Below, piece by piece: positions 1 through 11,278 of a stretch of 50,611 nucleotides of DNA. A program made the translations under genes and the position numbers. The notes under the pieces are model-generated. The model was not told where the DNA came from, did no database searches, and was given only the letters and a program-made list of their open reading frames with translations. This DNA is from Chara braunii (Eukaryota > Streptophyta > Charophyceae > Charales > Characeae): contig BFEA01000170.1 in assembly GCA_003427395.1 (NCBI GenBank), forward strand, positions 1,160,146 to 1,210,756, written 5' to 3'. The first letter of the stretch is position 1, and every line of letters begins with the position of its first letter.

Positions 1-73
1 GTCGAGAGGGGTTCCCAAACGTTCAGGCGTTCGGGCTCGGGGGTTCGGCCCGTCCCGAACGCCGGCAACCCTG

Positions 74-139
<66 letters not shown>

Positions 140-142
140 GTA

Positions 143-208
<66 letters not shown>

Positions 209-226
209 CAACAACAATAATAATGC
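74..226. repeat. (TAA)n microsatellite
   Basis: About 150 bases of almost pure TAA/ATA triplets, ending in a short AAC run. Translated runs of Leu or Tyr across it are artefacts of the repeat. Confidence 0.97.
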
Positions 227-1497
227 GGGGAAGTGAGTGGAAGCAATATATAGAAAACCAAGTTGTCGTAATCATGCGGAAGTCAAGATAGTCATATAAG
301 AAGTAAAAAATTCAATTGCACCAAGATACCATTCAAATAAGAGCTACATAATGATCTCGTGGGCTAATGTCCAAACCCGCAGTCCACTTTAATGCAGTAT
401 TCACTATTGCGCCTATTGTCTAGTGCCAGTGTCCAACCCACTCTAATCATCCTACCTATCCTACCTACGTTATTGCAACACGCTCACTTCGACTTCAAAG
501 ATCAATGTACATGACGTCAACAGTAATGCCGACCTGACACATACACCAGGTATGTACTCCCAACTCCTCCTATCACCATTCACAACTCACACTTCGTCTC
601 CTTCATGAAGAACGTTGCCGCTCATCATCCTCACGTATTGCAGTCCGCCTATGGCTGCAAACGTCCCCCTGTACTGCTGTGCCTCACACCACTCAACACG
701 TACGAGCGCACCCCAGGCCAGGCTGCGCACATGCAGACACTTGCACAGCGTTGCATCAACATGCCCGCATTGCCTGACTAAGCCAGAATGCCCTGAACTG
801 GTTGGCCTCCTCCCTATATGGGAGATGTTACCGCTGCTGGATCGTTTGGGCCTGGTCGTCGAAGTTGTAAGTAGCTTCCGGTCGGGCCCCAGTGTCTATG
901 TGTGCCAGGGCGCAACTACCTGAGCCCTGGGTTCAACTGCACAACGACGCCCCTTTTGCTTTTGGAAAGAGCTTGGAGGCTCACGTTGCTCTGTAACCAA
1001 TTGGTGTGATGCAACTTGTCTGAGTACCCATATATGAGAAAACTACAGGGAACGGGCCTCATGTGGATAATTAGGCCCTCGTTCACTCAGGTACAATCTC
1101 AGTTGACCCGTGTGTATAGATTAGAGGTCTGTGCAGTGACATGCATCGTAACCCATACAACGTCGAAAGGTCAAAGTCATAGCTGCTGCAGTACCGAAGG
1201 GTCAAGTCCACAGTCTTCCGGAAGATCCGGAAGTGGCTCTTCGTAGGTCCTAACAGTCCGACCGCATATGAGTCAGCGAAGGACAGTCCCAGCATGATCA
1301 GCAAAGGGCAGTCCTAGGCCTACCTACCCTAGTCAGCAATACCCAGTCTCGGTCACACTTCATCAAGTCAGCAAGTACCATGCGGGATTGTGTGCACCCC
1401 GGGCCTAACGTTCCAGGGCAGAACTTTGACGACCTGAAGTACAATCAAGAGGCAGTGTTCAAACGTTCATTCATTCTGCTTGTGAGCGATGGGGAAA
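227..1497. other. No recognisable gene
   Basis: Mixed-composition sequence. Open frames up to about 100 codons occur (for example 615-923, which opens on TTG), but none shows a domain, repeat or motif that I recognise. I see no RNA gene. Confidence 0.5.
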
Positions 1498-1830
1498 CGT
1501 TGTCTGTCTGTCTGTCTGTCTGTCCGTTGCTGTCTGTCTGTCTGTTTGTGTCTGTCAGTTAGTCTGTCTGTATGTCTGTTCGTCTGTCTATCTGTCGGTC
1601 TGTCTATCCGTTGATGTATGTCTGTCTATCTGTGTCTGTCAGTCAGTCTGTCTATATGTCTATTTGTCTGTCTGTCTGTCTGTCTGTATGTATGTATGTC
1701 TGTTGCCGTCAGTCAGTCAGTTTGTATGTCTGTCTGTCTGTGTATGTCCGTCTGTCAGTCTGTATGTCTGTTTGTCTGTTTGTCTGTCCGTCTGTCTGTT
1801 TATCTGTCTATCTGTCTGTATGTCTGTATT
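1498..1830. repeat. (TGTC)n imperfect microsatellite
   Basis: About 330 bases of TGTC/TGTA tetranucleotides with frequent single-base variants. Because the unit is four bases, all three forward frames stay open and give Ser-Val-Cys-Leu peptides, which are not genes. Confidence 0.95.
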
Positions 1831-1931
1831 ATTATTCCTTCCCACGGTGTTCTACTCCTTTACGCAGTCTTTGCCCCCGTCTCTCCGGTTCTTTCCTTCA
1901 AACACACACAGTCTCTATCTCACTAGGATAA

Positions 1932-2001
<70 letters not shown>

Positions 2002-2004
2002 TAA
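1932..2004. repeat. (TAA)n microsatellite
   Basis: A second TAA tract of about 70 bases, just downstream of the TGTC array. Confidence 0.96.
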
Positions 2005-3709
2005 TGAAAATAACAATAACAATATCAACATATGAATGTGTACCAATTGTTTTCCCGTCTTATATAGCAATGTCGGGGTTTTATATTTAGGAGAAAAAGA
2101 CACGAGCAAGCAGCAACAACGACCATCGAGCATCATGTACGTTGTCAGTGCGAATACCTTTACAAGGGTATCCGCCCTGTTTTTTGCAAGCAACAGAAAA
2201 TAGGTTTAGTTTAAAGTTTAAAGCATACCGCGAGAGGCATGGTTGCGCCTATGGCTTACGCTGATTGAGTGGGTGACTAAAATAGAGAGTGTGTGGGCGT
2301 GCAAAATTGAGGCGCGCATGATTTTTTAGTTGTTAATGATTGAAAAATCGGCGTGATTACCGGTCGAATTTTTTTTTTTTTTTTTTAATTTCTGATTTAG
2401 CTAGGGTTAAGTGAATTATGTCTTGGGATTGGTGCGCTTGCCTGTGACTTATGCGTACGTGCGAAAGACGACACTGACAACCATGTGATTTTGAGATCGT
2501 CTTGGTAGGCCTGCGCGTCGCACAAAATTGGTTTATTTTAGGTGTCCGTCACAGCTAGACCAAGACTTGGGCCTAGCGCTAGTGGTTGCGGTATCGGATT
2601 TCTATCAAAGAGATTAGGGGATCAAGGACGAGCAGCGACGACGCAGAATACCAAAGTAGCGAGAATGGACCAAGAATGTGAGGGCTGGTGGGGTTACCCC
2701 TTTGGTTTTACCGTCCGCAGCGTCCGATCGGCGGTGATATTTTTTTTAGATAATTCTTTTTAGCGCCGTATTTCTATTTATTTTTTGTTATATTTCGACA
2801 TGTCGTTAGCTCGGACGAGAGGTCGGGTTTAGTGGTCGCCACAACGGGCAAGGACTTTGAAGTCGCACCTCCTTTTTGGTTGACCTGTGGGTTCCTGCAT
2901 GTTTGGGATGCTGGTGAAAGTCATCTATTCTGCTGCCCTGAAGTATGACTGGAGGGGTCCAACGTGCACACGAGCAGGTGGGTGATTGACCCATAAGGTT
3001 GGAGAAGCCTAGTAGCGGGGACTTTTTGCGGGCGCACCGCATCTACCACTATTTGTTGAGAAAGACTTGAGTGTGAGTGTGCCGTTGGGACCTGGAACGT
3101 GGCAGGTTGTGCCCAGACAGGGCAGTTCAAGGCGCAGCAGCAGGGGCCGCAGGCCGGGCGCCACAGCCAGTCACGGAGAACCTTCCTCACTCCAGACTTC
3201 AAAGATTCTCAATCCAATATTTGCCTCCAAGACCTGTACTGAGCCGGTCCTCCTAGGCCCATGCTCAGGCCCTGCAGCAGGGCAGCGCCCTCGACCCCCT
3301 GATTGGTTGTCTGTTGGGAGACCGAGGGGTGGTGGGTCGTTCCTAGCTGCAGAGGTCCTGGGCTGAAGCCAGTGGACGCGGCAACAGGACGCATCCTCCT
3401 GAGAGATGTAGCGTTGGGCTGGCCAAAAAAGCCGACCGTGGGCTGTGCACCACGGTGCTGGGCTCTACCGGGCAGGGCAGCTCGGAAAAGAGCTTACTCC
3501 TGGGTGAATTTGGGATCCATGACCACGGATCTTCGGCCTATATCAGCCTGCGCCGCGGTAGCGCACAAGAAAAGAGCACGGGGGGGGAACAAACGCAAGG
3601 AGGGAGCGGACCAGAGGCAGGGCGCAACGGTGAACGGAAGGGTGGAAAAGGAGGATGAACCTAGACGGTGGAAGGGTGAGTAGAGTGACGGGGAAGAAGA
3701 TCCTTCACG
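2005..3709. other. No recognisable gene; poly-T at about 2370-2387
   Basis: GC-rich in its second half (about 3050-3700). The longest open frame is 126 codons (3303-3683), lysine/arginine-rich at its C-terminus and unlike any family I know. I would not annotate it as a gene without transcript support. Confidence 0.45.
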
Positions 3710-4650
3710 CCCGTTCCTTGACGGAAACGGGTGAATGAAGATCCGTTCCCGATGTTCCTGGCCCGGGCGAAGCGATTGGTGAGGTAAGTTTGGCTGTTGG
3801 GTTAGTAAGATAGGAGGTTAGTGAGAAGATGGGTGCGCCGGGAGATGGCGGGGAGATGACCGGAGCGCAGCGGAAAAATGATTACTCACGCGATTCTTGA
3901 TAGAATCGGGCGAGGGAAGAGCTTAGATTGGGGTTTTCGGGGATGACCCCGATTTTGAAGCAAGAATTACTAGAAAATCAGTAAAAGGGAAGTTAGTATG
4001 AGAACGAGGTGCGCGAAGATGTCGGGAAGGAAGACAAACGGGGGTAAAGGCTAGCTTATTCAGCCATTTCCAGGCCGTTTTCGACAAGCAAGGAGGCAAT
4101 CCCGGGGTTTTGGCCCCGGGCGAACAAGAATGTGAAGTTAGTTTTAGGAGAAAATCAATAGAAAGAGAGGTTAGTAAAGAAAGAGCTTGCGCGAGCTATG
4201 GAGGAAGTAAGTGGAGATGGAAAGCGTGAAGCCCGCTTGATTCTCGGTGAAATCATGTGGGGAAAGAATCGATTTCGAGGTTTTAGAATAGGGCGAACCC
4301 GATTTTGGGGTTAGTCTTAGTAGATAGTTAGTGGGTTAGGGGGTTGGTGGAGAAGAACTTGCGCGGTTGCCATGGTGAAGCGAAGAGGAAGACGGGTAGA
4401 AAACACACAGAACGTGCGTTTCCAGACGGGTTTCGACAGAATAAAAGCGGGATCTATGTTCCTCTGGTGGGGCGAATCTGTGGGTGAAGTTAGTTTTTGT
4501 GATTAGTTAGTAAAATAAGGAGGTAGTATGAGAGAGGGGTCGGGCTATGGCGGAAGGAAGTGTAGGCGGTAAGAGGAGGATGTATTTGTCCGCCTCCTTG
4601 CGGAAGATTCATCCTCGTTTTACAACGGGTATGATTCATCCATGACAAGT
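3710..4650. repeat. Degenerate ~175-bp tandem array, about five units
   Basis: The phrase GAAGTTAGT / GGTTAGTxAGAAGA followed by a GCGCGxGCTATGGxGG-like segment recurs near 3779, 3963, 4131, 4311 and 4483, that is every 168-184 bases. Each unit also contains a short inverted pair around a tract such as CGGGTTTCGACAGAA, then a (C/G)GGGCGAA phrase. Units are highly diverged, so the array is old. The period is close to nucleosome length. Confidence 0.7.
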
Positions 4651-4711
4651 TGTGTTCTGGAGGTTGTTGTTCCGATGACTCTCGCTGAGTAGATACGTTC
4701 GATTGTAACAC

Positions 4712-4720
4712 TATATAAAG
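4712..4720 (+). promoter_or_regulatory. TATA-box-like site downstream of the 175-bp array
   Basis: TATATAAAG sits between the 175-bp array and a purine-rich GAAAGAGAGGGGGGG stretch. A promoter is possible, but no downstream gene is recognised, so this is a weak call. Confidence 0.25.
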
Positions 4721-4754
4721 GGAAAGAGTGAAAGAGAGGGGGGGCGATTTCAGG

Positions 4755-4850
4755 ATGACAGTGTACATTTCCGTGTTCGAGCGGAAGATTCATTTTGATT
4801 TTGCTCATCCCGACAACGGAGAGCGAGCCTCAGGCGGAAACGGGCACACT
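4755..4850 (+). repeat. Outlying copy of the GTAGATTCATTCGATTTTG unit
   Basis: Contains GTGTACATTTCCGTGTTCGA, then GCGGAAGATTCATTTTGATT and TGCTCATCCCGACAA. It aligns with the five units interleaved with CA microsatellites at 9.15-9.92 kb. Confidence 0.6.
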
Positions 4851-4989
4851 AGTACGAAAAAAGATCGGGGAACACTTACCATTTAGAGAGTGGAGGGGGT
4901 CGGACGAAGTTGAATTGCAGAAAAGAGCGGCCCATAAGTGCGAACAGATAACCGGCAGGCGGGTGGATCTAGGCTGAATAGGAGGTTCG

Positions 4990-6300
4990 CTGACCGGTAG
5001 CAGAGTACGCTGTTCACCTGGCCATGCTTCTGAGTAGGTCTACTGGGAGTACAGACAAGACTACAACCGGTCAGGCTGTTGATTGCTTTGGCCGCTGATT
5101 GCTTTGGCCGGTACGTTTGCCCATCATGTCCATGGAAGTGGCGTGAGGTTGTAGGAGGTAGGGGAAATAAACTCACCTGTCCCTCAGGATCCGGTCATGC
5201 CCGACGTAGTGATCAAGCCATTTGAGCCTGGCTCCGTTCTGGTAGGCTTGCTGCCTTGTGTTTCACAACTCCTTGTCGTGCGCTGTTGTACTTATGCTAT
5301 GCGGGATTGTAAACCTACCTGTTGGCTGGTATGCCGTCGTCCCATCAGTTGGGGCGGCAAGGAGATCAGTTGTGTAGACTTTATATTACCGGCTAGCTGA
5401 AGAACTGTTTGGCCTGCTGTATCTGAGTAAAGAGGGGTGCGCCGCAAGACTGAAGACCAGCCGGCTGGCTAATGCCCTGCCGATCGTATCAAGCAACGCT
5501 GCTGCAGGCAGGCCGCAAGGAGTAGGCCTGGTCGCTGGCCAGTGCGTTGTTCATCCTATCGGACGGAGTAGCGGGAGCAGAGCCACAGACTTGCGAACTT
5601 ACTTGTGGCCAAATGGGTTTCGGGCGAAGAGTTTGTTAAGAGAATTGAGATCGTTGAAGGGGGGTCTTTACTGTAAATTTGGAAGGTCGTCAGAAAATCA
5701 ACAGTTGAAGGTTGACTTCGGTTTGACCAAGCTTGTACTATGTCTGGCTGCGAGTTGACTGACACGGTACGTCCTGGCTGCCATTGCGGGGCCCTCAGAC
5801 GTATCCAGATATCAAGGCCCTCTCTTGGGAGTTGAGTCTGTCCTTCTCCTGTATCTCGAGAGTCTGAAACCCCTCATTCTGCCCTTCTTAATCTAAGTCT
5901 AATCCTGGTTATGAGAGGAAGGCGGCAGGCGGGATTGCAACCCCTAGGACTGCAATAAGACTCTGTGGGGAGTCAGCCCACCGATTGCGGGAACTCTGTC
6001 GGAACTCAAGAGTTATGGAGGCAGGGAACTGAGAGGTAACCATAGTTTCCCTTCTATAAACCCAACTATAACCTTTATCTGTATTTCTTGATATGCTTTG
6101 ACTGGATATATTAAATGCGTCCCTACTTTGACTTTTCAGCTTGACTTTCAGGACAAACAAAACTTAAGTAAAGGAATGCATGTGCAATGTCAGTTTCAGT
6201 TTTATTGTTTGACTGAAAGCAGATTGTGGGGTTGCATCTGGGGAAAGGATGAGAGAAAGATTGTTTTGCTTGAGTTTGACTGAGTCAACCAAAGGCTGGG
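4990..6300. other. No recognisable gene
   Basis: Contains a short local duplication around 5085-5115 (GATTGCTTTGGCCG twice). Open frames are below 85 codons with no recognisable motif. Confidence 0.45.
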
Positions 6301-6887
6301 AGAGTCTCCATAAGTTTGGAGAGTCCAATGCTATGTTTATTGTGATTGCCTGAAGGACTAGACAGGTGCCCATAAGTTTGGGTGTCTGGTTGCTTTGACT
6401 TGCGAGGGTTGAATGTGATTGTCTTTTCAGGGGGCCAAGCATTTTTCCATAAGTTTGGATGACTTGGTGACCTTGCTTACTTTGGGGTTCTTTCAGTTTC
6501 TTTTTGCTTTGGCTTTAAGAGAATAAACCAGGCTGAGGACCGGACAGGTTCCCACAAGTTTGGGAGGTCTAGTCTGAAGTCACGCACATGCTAGAACCAG
6601 AAGGTAAAACTTGTTTATATTTTATATTGTATTATTTATGAACAGGCTTGTCAGGCATTTTTTCCATAAGGGGCAGGTTGAACCTCGATCTAAGTTGATC
6701 GGTCCGGTCATATGCTACCTTATAAGATTAAAAGCAGACAATTATATATAATTTTGATACATAAATAGTTCAGGGCGACTAAGGTGGCCTAGTCATGTGC
6801 CCAAAGAAAAGAAAAGTTGTTTTGCCCTGTGTCTGTGTATATTTTGACTGAGCTAGGCCGGTTCCCATAAGTTTGGGTGACCTAGCT
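6301..6887. repeat. Family of five hairpins with a conserved CCCATAAGTTTGGG apex
   Basis: Hairpins at about 6301-6325, 6358-6389, 6435-6467, 6538-6574 and 6851-6887 share an apex YCCAYAAGTTTGGR. The outer stems differ but still pair: CCAAG with CTTGG in the third, GAC/GAC with GTC/GTC in the fourth, AGCTAGG with CCTAGCT in the fifth. Paired stems that change together while the apex is fixed suggest selection on, or copying of, a folded structure. A sixth half-unit (TTTTCCATAAGGGG, about 6656-6672) lacks the second arm. Function unknown. Confidence 0.75.
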
Positions 6888-7763
6888 TTATGCCTTATGT
6901 AAGCAGGGTATAAGGGGCATAAATCATTGAAAGATTACGAATTATTGTTTGACAAAGTTGACCTTGGGATGGTGAGAGTACTTACCTTTGTGGTTTGACC
7001 TGCATGTGATTGAGCAAGGTTACTATTTAATCTGAGTTTCAGTTTGATAGGTAGTTTTTTTAATTGCTCGCCACGTGTTAGAGCCATATGAGTTAGTTTC
7101 AATTCTTGCATTTTCTGAGCTAAGTTTTTTTACTTACGTCAATTTCTGCATTTTCTGTGATCTTTTATTTGTACTTCGTCTTGTATAAATCTTGGTAAGC
7201 CACTTTCTCTACGGGAAGCGCTGCCGAAATTTTTACAAAACCAAGAAGTTAGTCAGATTTTGTCTTTTCAGGGTCAAACTTGCCCAAATTTTTGCTAATT
7301 CAGGGAGTTCGACAAAATTAAACATTGAAAAGTCAAAGTCGATTCGTTGGTCTACGACTCAACTCCATTTAATCCTCAATACTGAACCTAAAAGGCTTTA
7401 GCCCTGGTGATTTTATTATTTTATTAAGGTTTTCACACAGACTTTTATTGAATGGTCATTTAACAAAGGTACTGAGTATTTAATTATGGTCGGTTGGACA
7501 GAGGCTGGGGCTTGCATGGGTAAAGGGAGAGGTATGGGTATATAGATTAGTTGCAGTTGACTCCGTGTAGTGCGTGGACTCTTGCTTAACTCCTTGATGT
7601 GATTGCAGGTATGTTATGTGGTTAGAATTTTGGTGTGGACTGCCTGCGATCACACATATATATGTGGCTGTGAGGAGTCCCACTGTGATTGTGAAAAGTG
7701 ATCGTCATATACTTATTCCCCTTTACATATATATATATGTATAAAACTATGTTGGGTGTTTGT

Positions 7764-7919
7764 GCGGCCTGTGAGGGCCCACGCCTAAGGGTTAAAAAGG
7801 GGTTGAGATCGAGAATAGAGGGAAACCCCCATCTATTTTGTGCGGTCCGTGAGGGCCCATACCTAAGGGTTAAAAAGGGGTTGAGATCAATAATAGAGAG
7901 AAAACCTCATCTATTATGT
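7764..7919 (+). repeat. 78-bp tandem duplication
   Basis: Two units (7764-7841, 7842-7919) beginning GCGGYCYGTGAGGGCCCA. Each carries an AATAGA...TCTATT stem near its end with a different loop. The unit is 26 codons, so a frame runs through both, but there is no other sign of coding. Confidence 0.85.
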
Positions 7920-7984
7920 TGTATGCGCTTAAACCACCAGTACCTTTGGCGTCCGGTTTCGACAAGTCCTAGCCAGTACCCAAA

Positions 7985-8375
7985 CTTTCAGGAGACCGAG
8001 CCCGACATTGATCAATCTGATCGGTGACCGTTGTTTCGTTTCGGCCTCCTGAAAGGTCGGAGGCCGAGTATTTTCGAACTGACAAAGGTACAGGCGGTTT
8101 AAAGAGTTCTTAGGCGGACATTGGTCCTGTGCCTGGATTCGAGGTCCTTGTCCAGAACATCCCAGGTCCTAGACTCTGCATAGAAGGGATTACCACTGGG
8201 GCAGAGTCTATTTACCCTGCCTACAGGGGCACTTAGCCATAAGGCTGAAGATGCCGCGAGGCCCCCAGACTATTCCTTCAGTCGTGCAATATCGTGAAGG
8301 GGCAAACCCTCACGATATTTCGAGAGTAACACTTGAGTGTCATAAGCGGTACTCGGATCCACGAAGGACCGCTTA
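7985..8375. other. Cluster of strong inverted repeats, candidate structured RNA
   Basis: Perfect arms: CTTTCAGGAG (7985-7994) with CTCCTGAAAG (8046-8055); CGGCCTCC (8042-8049) with GGAGGCCG (8059-8066); TAGACTCTGC (8170-8179) with GCAGAGTCTA (8201-8210); AATATCGTGA (8288-8297) with TCACGATATT (8310-8319); TAAGCGGT (8343-8350) with ACCGCTTA (8368-8375). The first two pairs share bases and exclude each other. I do not recognise a known RNA family. Similar hairpin-rich DNA follows the pol genes of elements A and B, so this could be the tail of a third, lost copy. Confidence 0.6.
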
Positions 8376-8379
8376 ATTA

Positions 8380-9149
8380 TGGTCACTACATAGTACGCGA
8401 TCATTGCGACTGCTTGCGAATGACTGCATTACTAATCGATATGAGTAGGCCTAGCGCCCGTGCGGTTTTATACTAAGTCTCGCGCGCGACGCCCATCCGA
8501 TTTCCGCTTCGGAGAGTTATGGGATGGCTACCTAGGGACTAGGAGCGTTGTCGCGTCGTTTTTTTGTGTCATTTCGAGCATATATATTCGTGTGTGTGTA
8601 TTTTTAATTTTTATGTTATTTATAGTGGTGTGCGCGCGGTGTGTGGATGCGTCATAGTCGACTGACGACAGATCGCGCTTGGGACTTCGGCCCCGCAAGA
8701 TGTCGGTTCGCGTGCGGGTTCAATAGAGGCGTATTACTGCACGTACCCCCTACGCTATAGAGAACGAAAAACGCCCGCGGCGGGCCCACCTCTGCGATTG
8801 CAACTGATTAACTTTTGTACTGTGAGCTGGTAGTTCAATGGGGATACGCCCACGGAAGAGAGATGACAACTCCCGTAAGGTGGAGGTAAGTCGTGCCTCG
8901 CGTAGGCCCTATCCTGTCGTAGGGGTTCACGAGAGGTATGGATGGCGCACTCGGCCGGAGCGGCTTGCGGAAGCTCCATGTATATTTGCGACGAAGGAAC
9001 AGACCAACTCCTGCGTGATGCGGTAAGGAGGGTCCCGCGCTGCCTCGTGCGGTGCCGGACTGATGCGCTCGACAACTTTCCTCTCTTTCTGAAGCACACA
9101 CACGTACATACTTACACATACATTCACCCGCGCAACTAAACGATCGAGT
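8380..9149. other. No recognisable gene
   Basis: Overlapping open frames on both strands (60-160 codons) come from a GC-rich stretch without recognisable domains. Confidence 0.4.
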
Positions 9150-9506
9150 GGGACAAAGTATACCTTTATGTTCTCCCGGTAGATTCATTCGATTTTGCCT
9201 ATTTTCTTGATGGAAGCGCCATGATGTTCGTTGCACGATCAACACACACACACCCTCACACACTCGTACACACATACTCACACACATACGAGCGGGTGTG
9301 GCCGTGTATATCTTCATGTTCTAGCGATAGATTCATTCGATTTAGGTCATTCTATCGATGAATAAAGCTTGCATTTGCCGCACGATTCACGCATGCACAC
9401 ACACACATGCAAGTAGCAGTAGTGTATCTTTTTCATGTTCTAGCGGTAGATTCTTTCGATTTTGATTATCCTATTGAAGGTGGCAGCTTGAGATCGGCCG
9501 CGCTAT

Positions 9507-9554
<48 letters not shown>

Positions 9555-9925
9555 CAACACACACACACTCACACCAACACGCACACACACACATATACAC
9601 ACTCACACACCTACGCATGCACACACATACATGCACACATGTACGCACATGTGTGCGCACACATGCACGCAGTAATGCCAGTGTCTACTCCATGTTTAGG
9701 CGGTAGATTCATACAATTTTTCTCATCCTATCGGTGAAATAGCTTGAGGCGAGCTGCGCGATCGGTCACACACGCACACTCACACTCACACACACACACA
9801 CATACACGCAACACACACGCTTTCACAAACGTACATACTCAGAAACACATACTCGAGCGAGTAATAGTGTACGTTTACACAATCAAGCGATAAATTCATT
9901 CGATTTTGATCATCCTATCGCAAAG
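9150..9925 (+). repeat. Five copies of a ~60-bp unit separated by (CA)n tracts
   Basis: Each unit reads roughly ATGTTCTAGCGGTAGATTC then ATTCGATTTTGxTCATCCTA, starting near 9165, 9315, 9432, 9690 and 9870. CA/ACAC microsatellites of 30-150 bases lie between them, the longest at about 9505-9660. A sixth copy lies at 4.76 kb. Confidence 0.85.
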
Positions 9926-11278
9926 TAGTATCAATAGGTAGGTCGTGAGATAAGAGACTTACCTGCTATTTCTCTCCTTCCACATCGTCGTCACTGTCTT
10001 CGTCGTTGATAGTTTGTTGCTTCCCATTCTACAAGATGACCCGTTACGGTGTGCAGTGTATCAAGACCACGACATGGAGGCCACGACGGACACCAGCGCG
10101 CCTTCCAACGAGCTGGGCGGATGACGGTTCCGTCCTCATGACGTCGTTGTCATCGACTGTACGACTCGGTGAGACCCCCTTTCTCTTTCTCTCTTCTCCT
10201 TCTTCTTCTTCCTTCTTCTTCTTCCTCTTCTTCCTGCTTCTTCTTCTCCTCTTCTTCTCTTTCTTCTTCTCCTCTTCTTCTCCTTCTTCTTCTCCTTCCT
10301 CCGCCACGTGCGGCCTCACTCACCGTGCGTTCGTACCCCCCTTTTCGCTATTCCTTCTATCGTCACGCTTTAAATTGTTCCCATCATTCTTGCGTTATGC
10401 CGCTCTTTTCCCCGTGTCATTCCCCTTCTCCCACTCGTGCGCGATCTCGTTTCCTTTTTCCTCGATGTGCCCTCCTGCCTTCTGTGCAGCTATCCCCGTC
10501 TTGCTCTTTCGTTTGCACGACGCTCTTTTTTTCTATCCGGTCGCCATCTCTTTCTTGCCAACTGGGCGGTCTCTCGCGCTTCATCCTCCTCGCATCGCCC
10601 CCCTTCTCGCAATCTTCCCCCCCATAGTTACTTCCCTTGAAGTAATCGGTCGCAACTTTCATCGAGCTATCTTTCGAAGTAGAGATCCGTATAGCACTAG
10701 TGGTGCTTTTCGATGACTCCGTCCTGGATCCCGCGACAGATTCATCAAAACAAACTATCAAAAATAACTACGGGTAAAAAAGGAAAAAAAGATAATAAAA
10801 ATAATAAAAGAGGGAATCTAATTGCTCTAAAGATAAATAATTAAAAGAAAACAAAAAAAAAATAACAGAATATAACCACTAACTACCCTGTCGTGCCAAG
10901 TGTCGGGCATACCAACTGACTATAACTAATCCTAACTCTAAGGTCGCAGATTCAAGTCCCCGCCAGCCATCCGCGAAGCTAAATTTGAGCTCCTTGCAAA
11001 AGGGAGCTAGCTTGAGGTCGGATGGATTCGATCGTCAAGTCACCTAATGCCCAATCCATACCAAAACCCATTGAGCTAGTTTCTACTTCGGCTAGAAGAG
11101 GAACATCTCATGTATATGTAGAGGAGTGGGGCTCAGTCCGGAAAGTGGCCTGAGCCCATTTTCTAAGTCTACACGTGTGCACGCCTGCCGGCCTGCATGC
11201 CTGTCTGAGTGCTTATCGACTTGAGTGTGTGTGTGACCCGCAAGGGTACTTGGCTGATCGAAAGCCCCGAAGGGCCGC
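9926..11278. other. No recognisable gene; (TTC)n tract and A-rich tract
   Basis: A CTT/TTC microsatellite lies at about 10170-10310 and an A-rich stretch at 10740-10870. The 236-codon open frame over the pyrimidine tract (10006-10716) is low-complexity Ser/Phe/Leu and not credible. Around 10890-10985 there is a weak pol III A-box/B-box-like pair that does not fold as a tRNA. Confidence 0.5.

Noticed and set aside
615-923. 102-codon Cys/Ser/Leu-rich frame
   Set aside because: It opens on TTG, has no homologue or motif, and its length is ordinary for this base composition.
1500-1936. Cys-Leu-Ser-Val repeat proteins
   Set aside because: A four-base repeat is open in every frame, so the ORFs are uninformative.
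8835-9317. 160-codon minus-strand frame
   Set aside because: Part of it is a GTGT microsatellite translation and the rest has no domain; overlapping frames on both strands are equally open.
10006-10716. 236-codon Ser/Phe/Leu-rich frame
   Set aside because: It follows from a TTC/CTT microsatellite and pyrimidine-rich DNA; no domain, and the opposite strand is equally open as Lys/Glu-rich sequence.
10890-10985. tRNA gene or tRNA-derived SINE
   Set aside because: A- and B-box-like words are present, but the T and anticodon stems do not pair.
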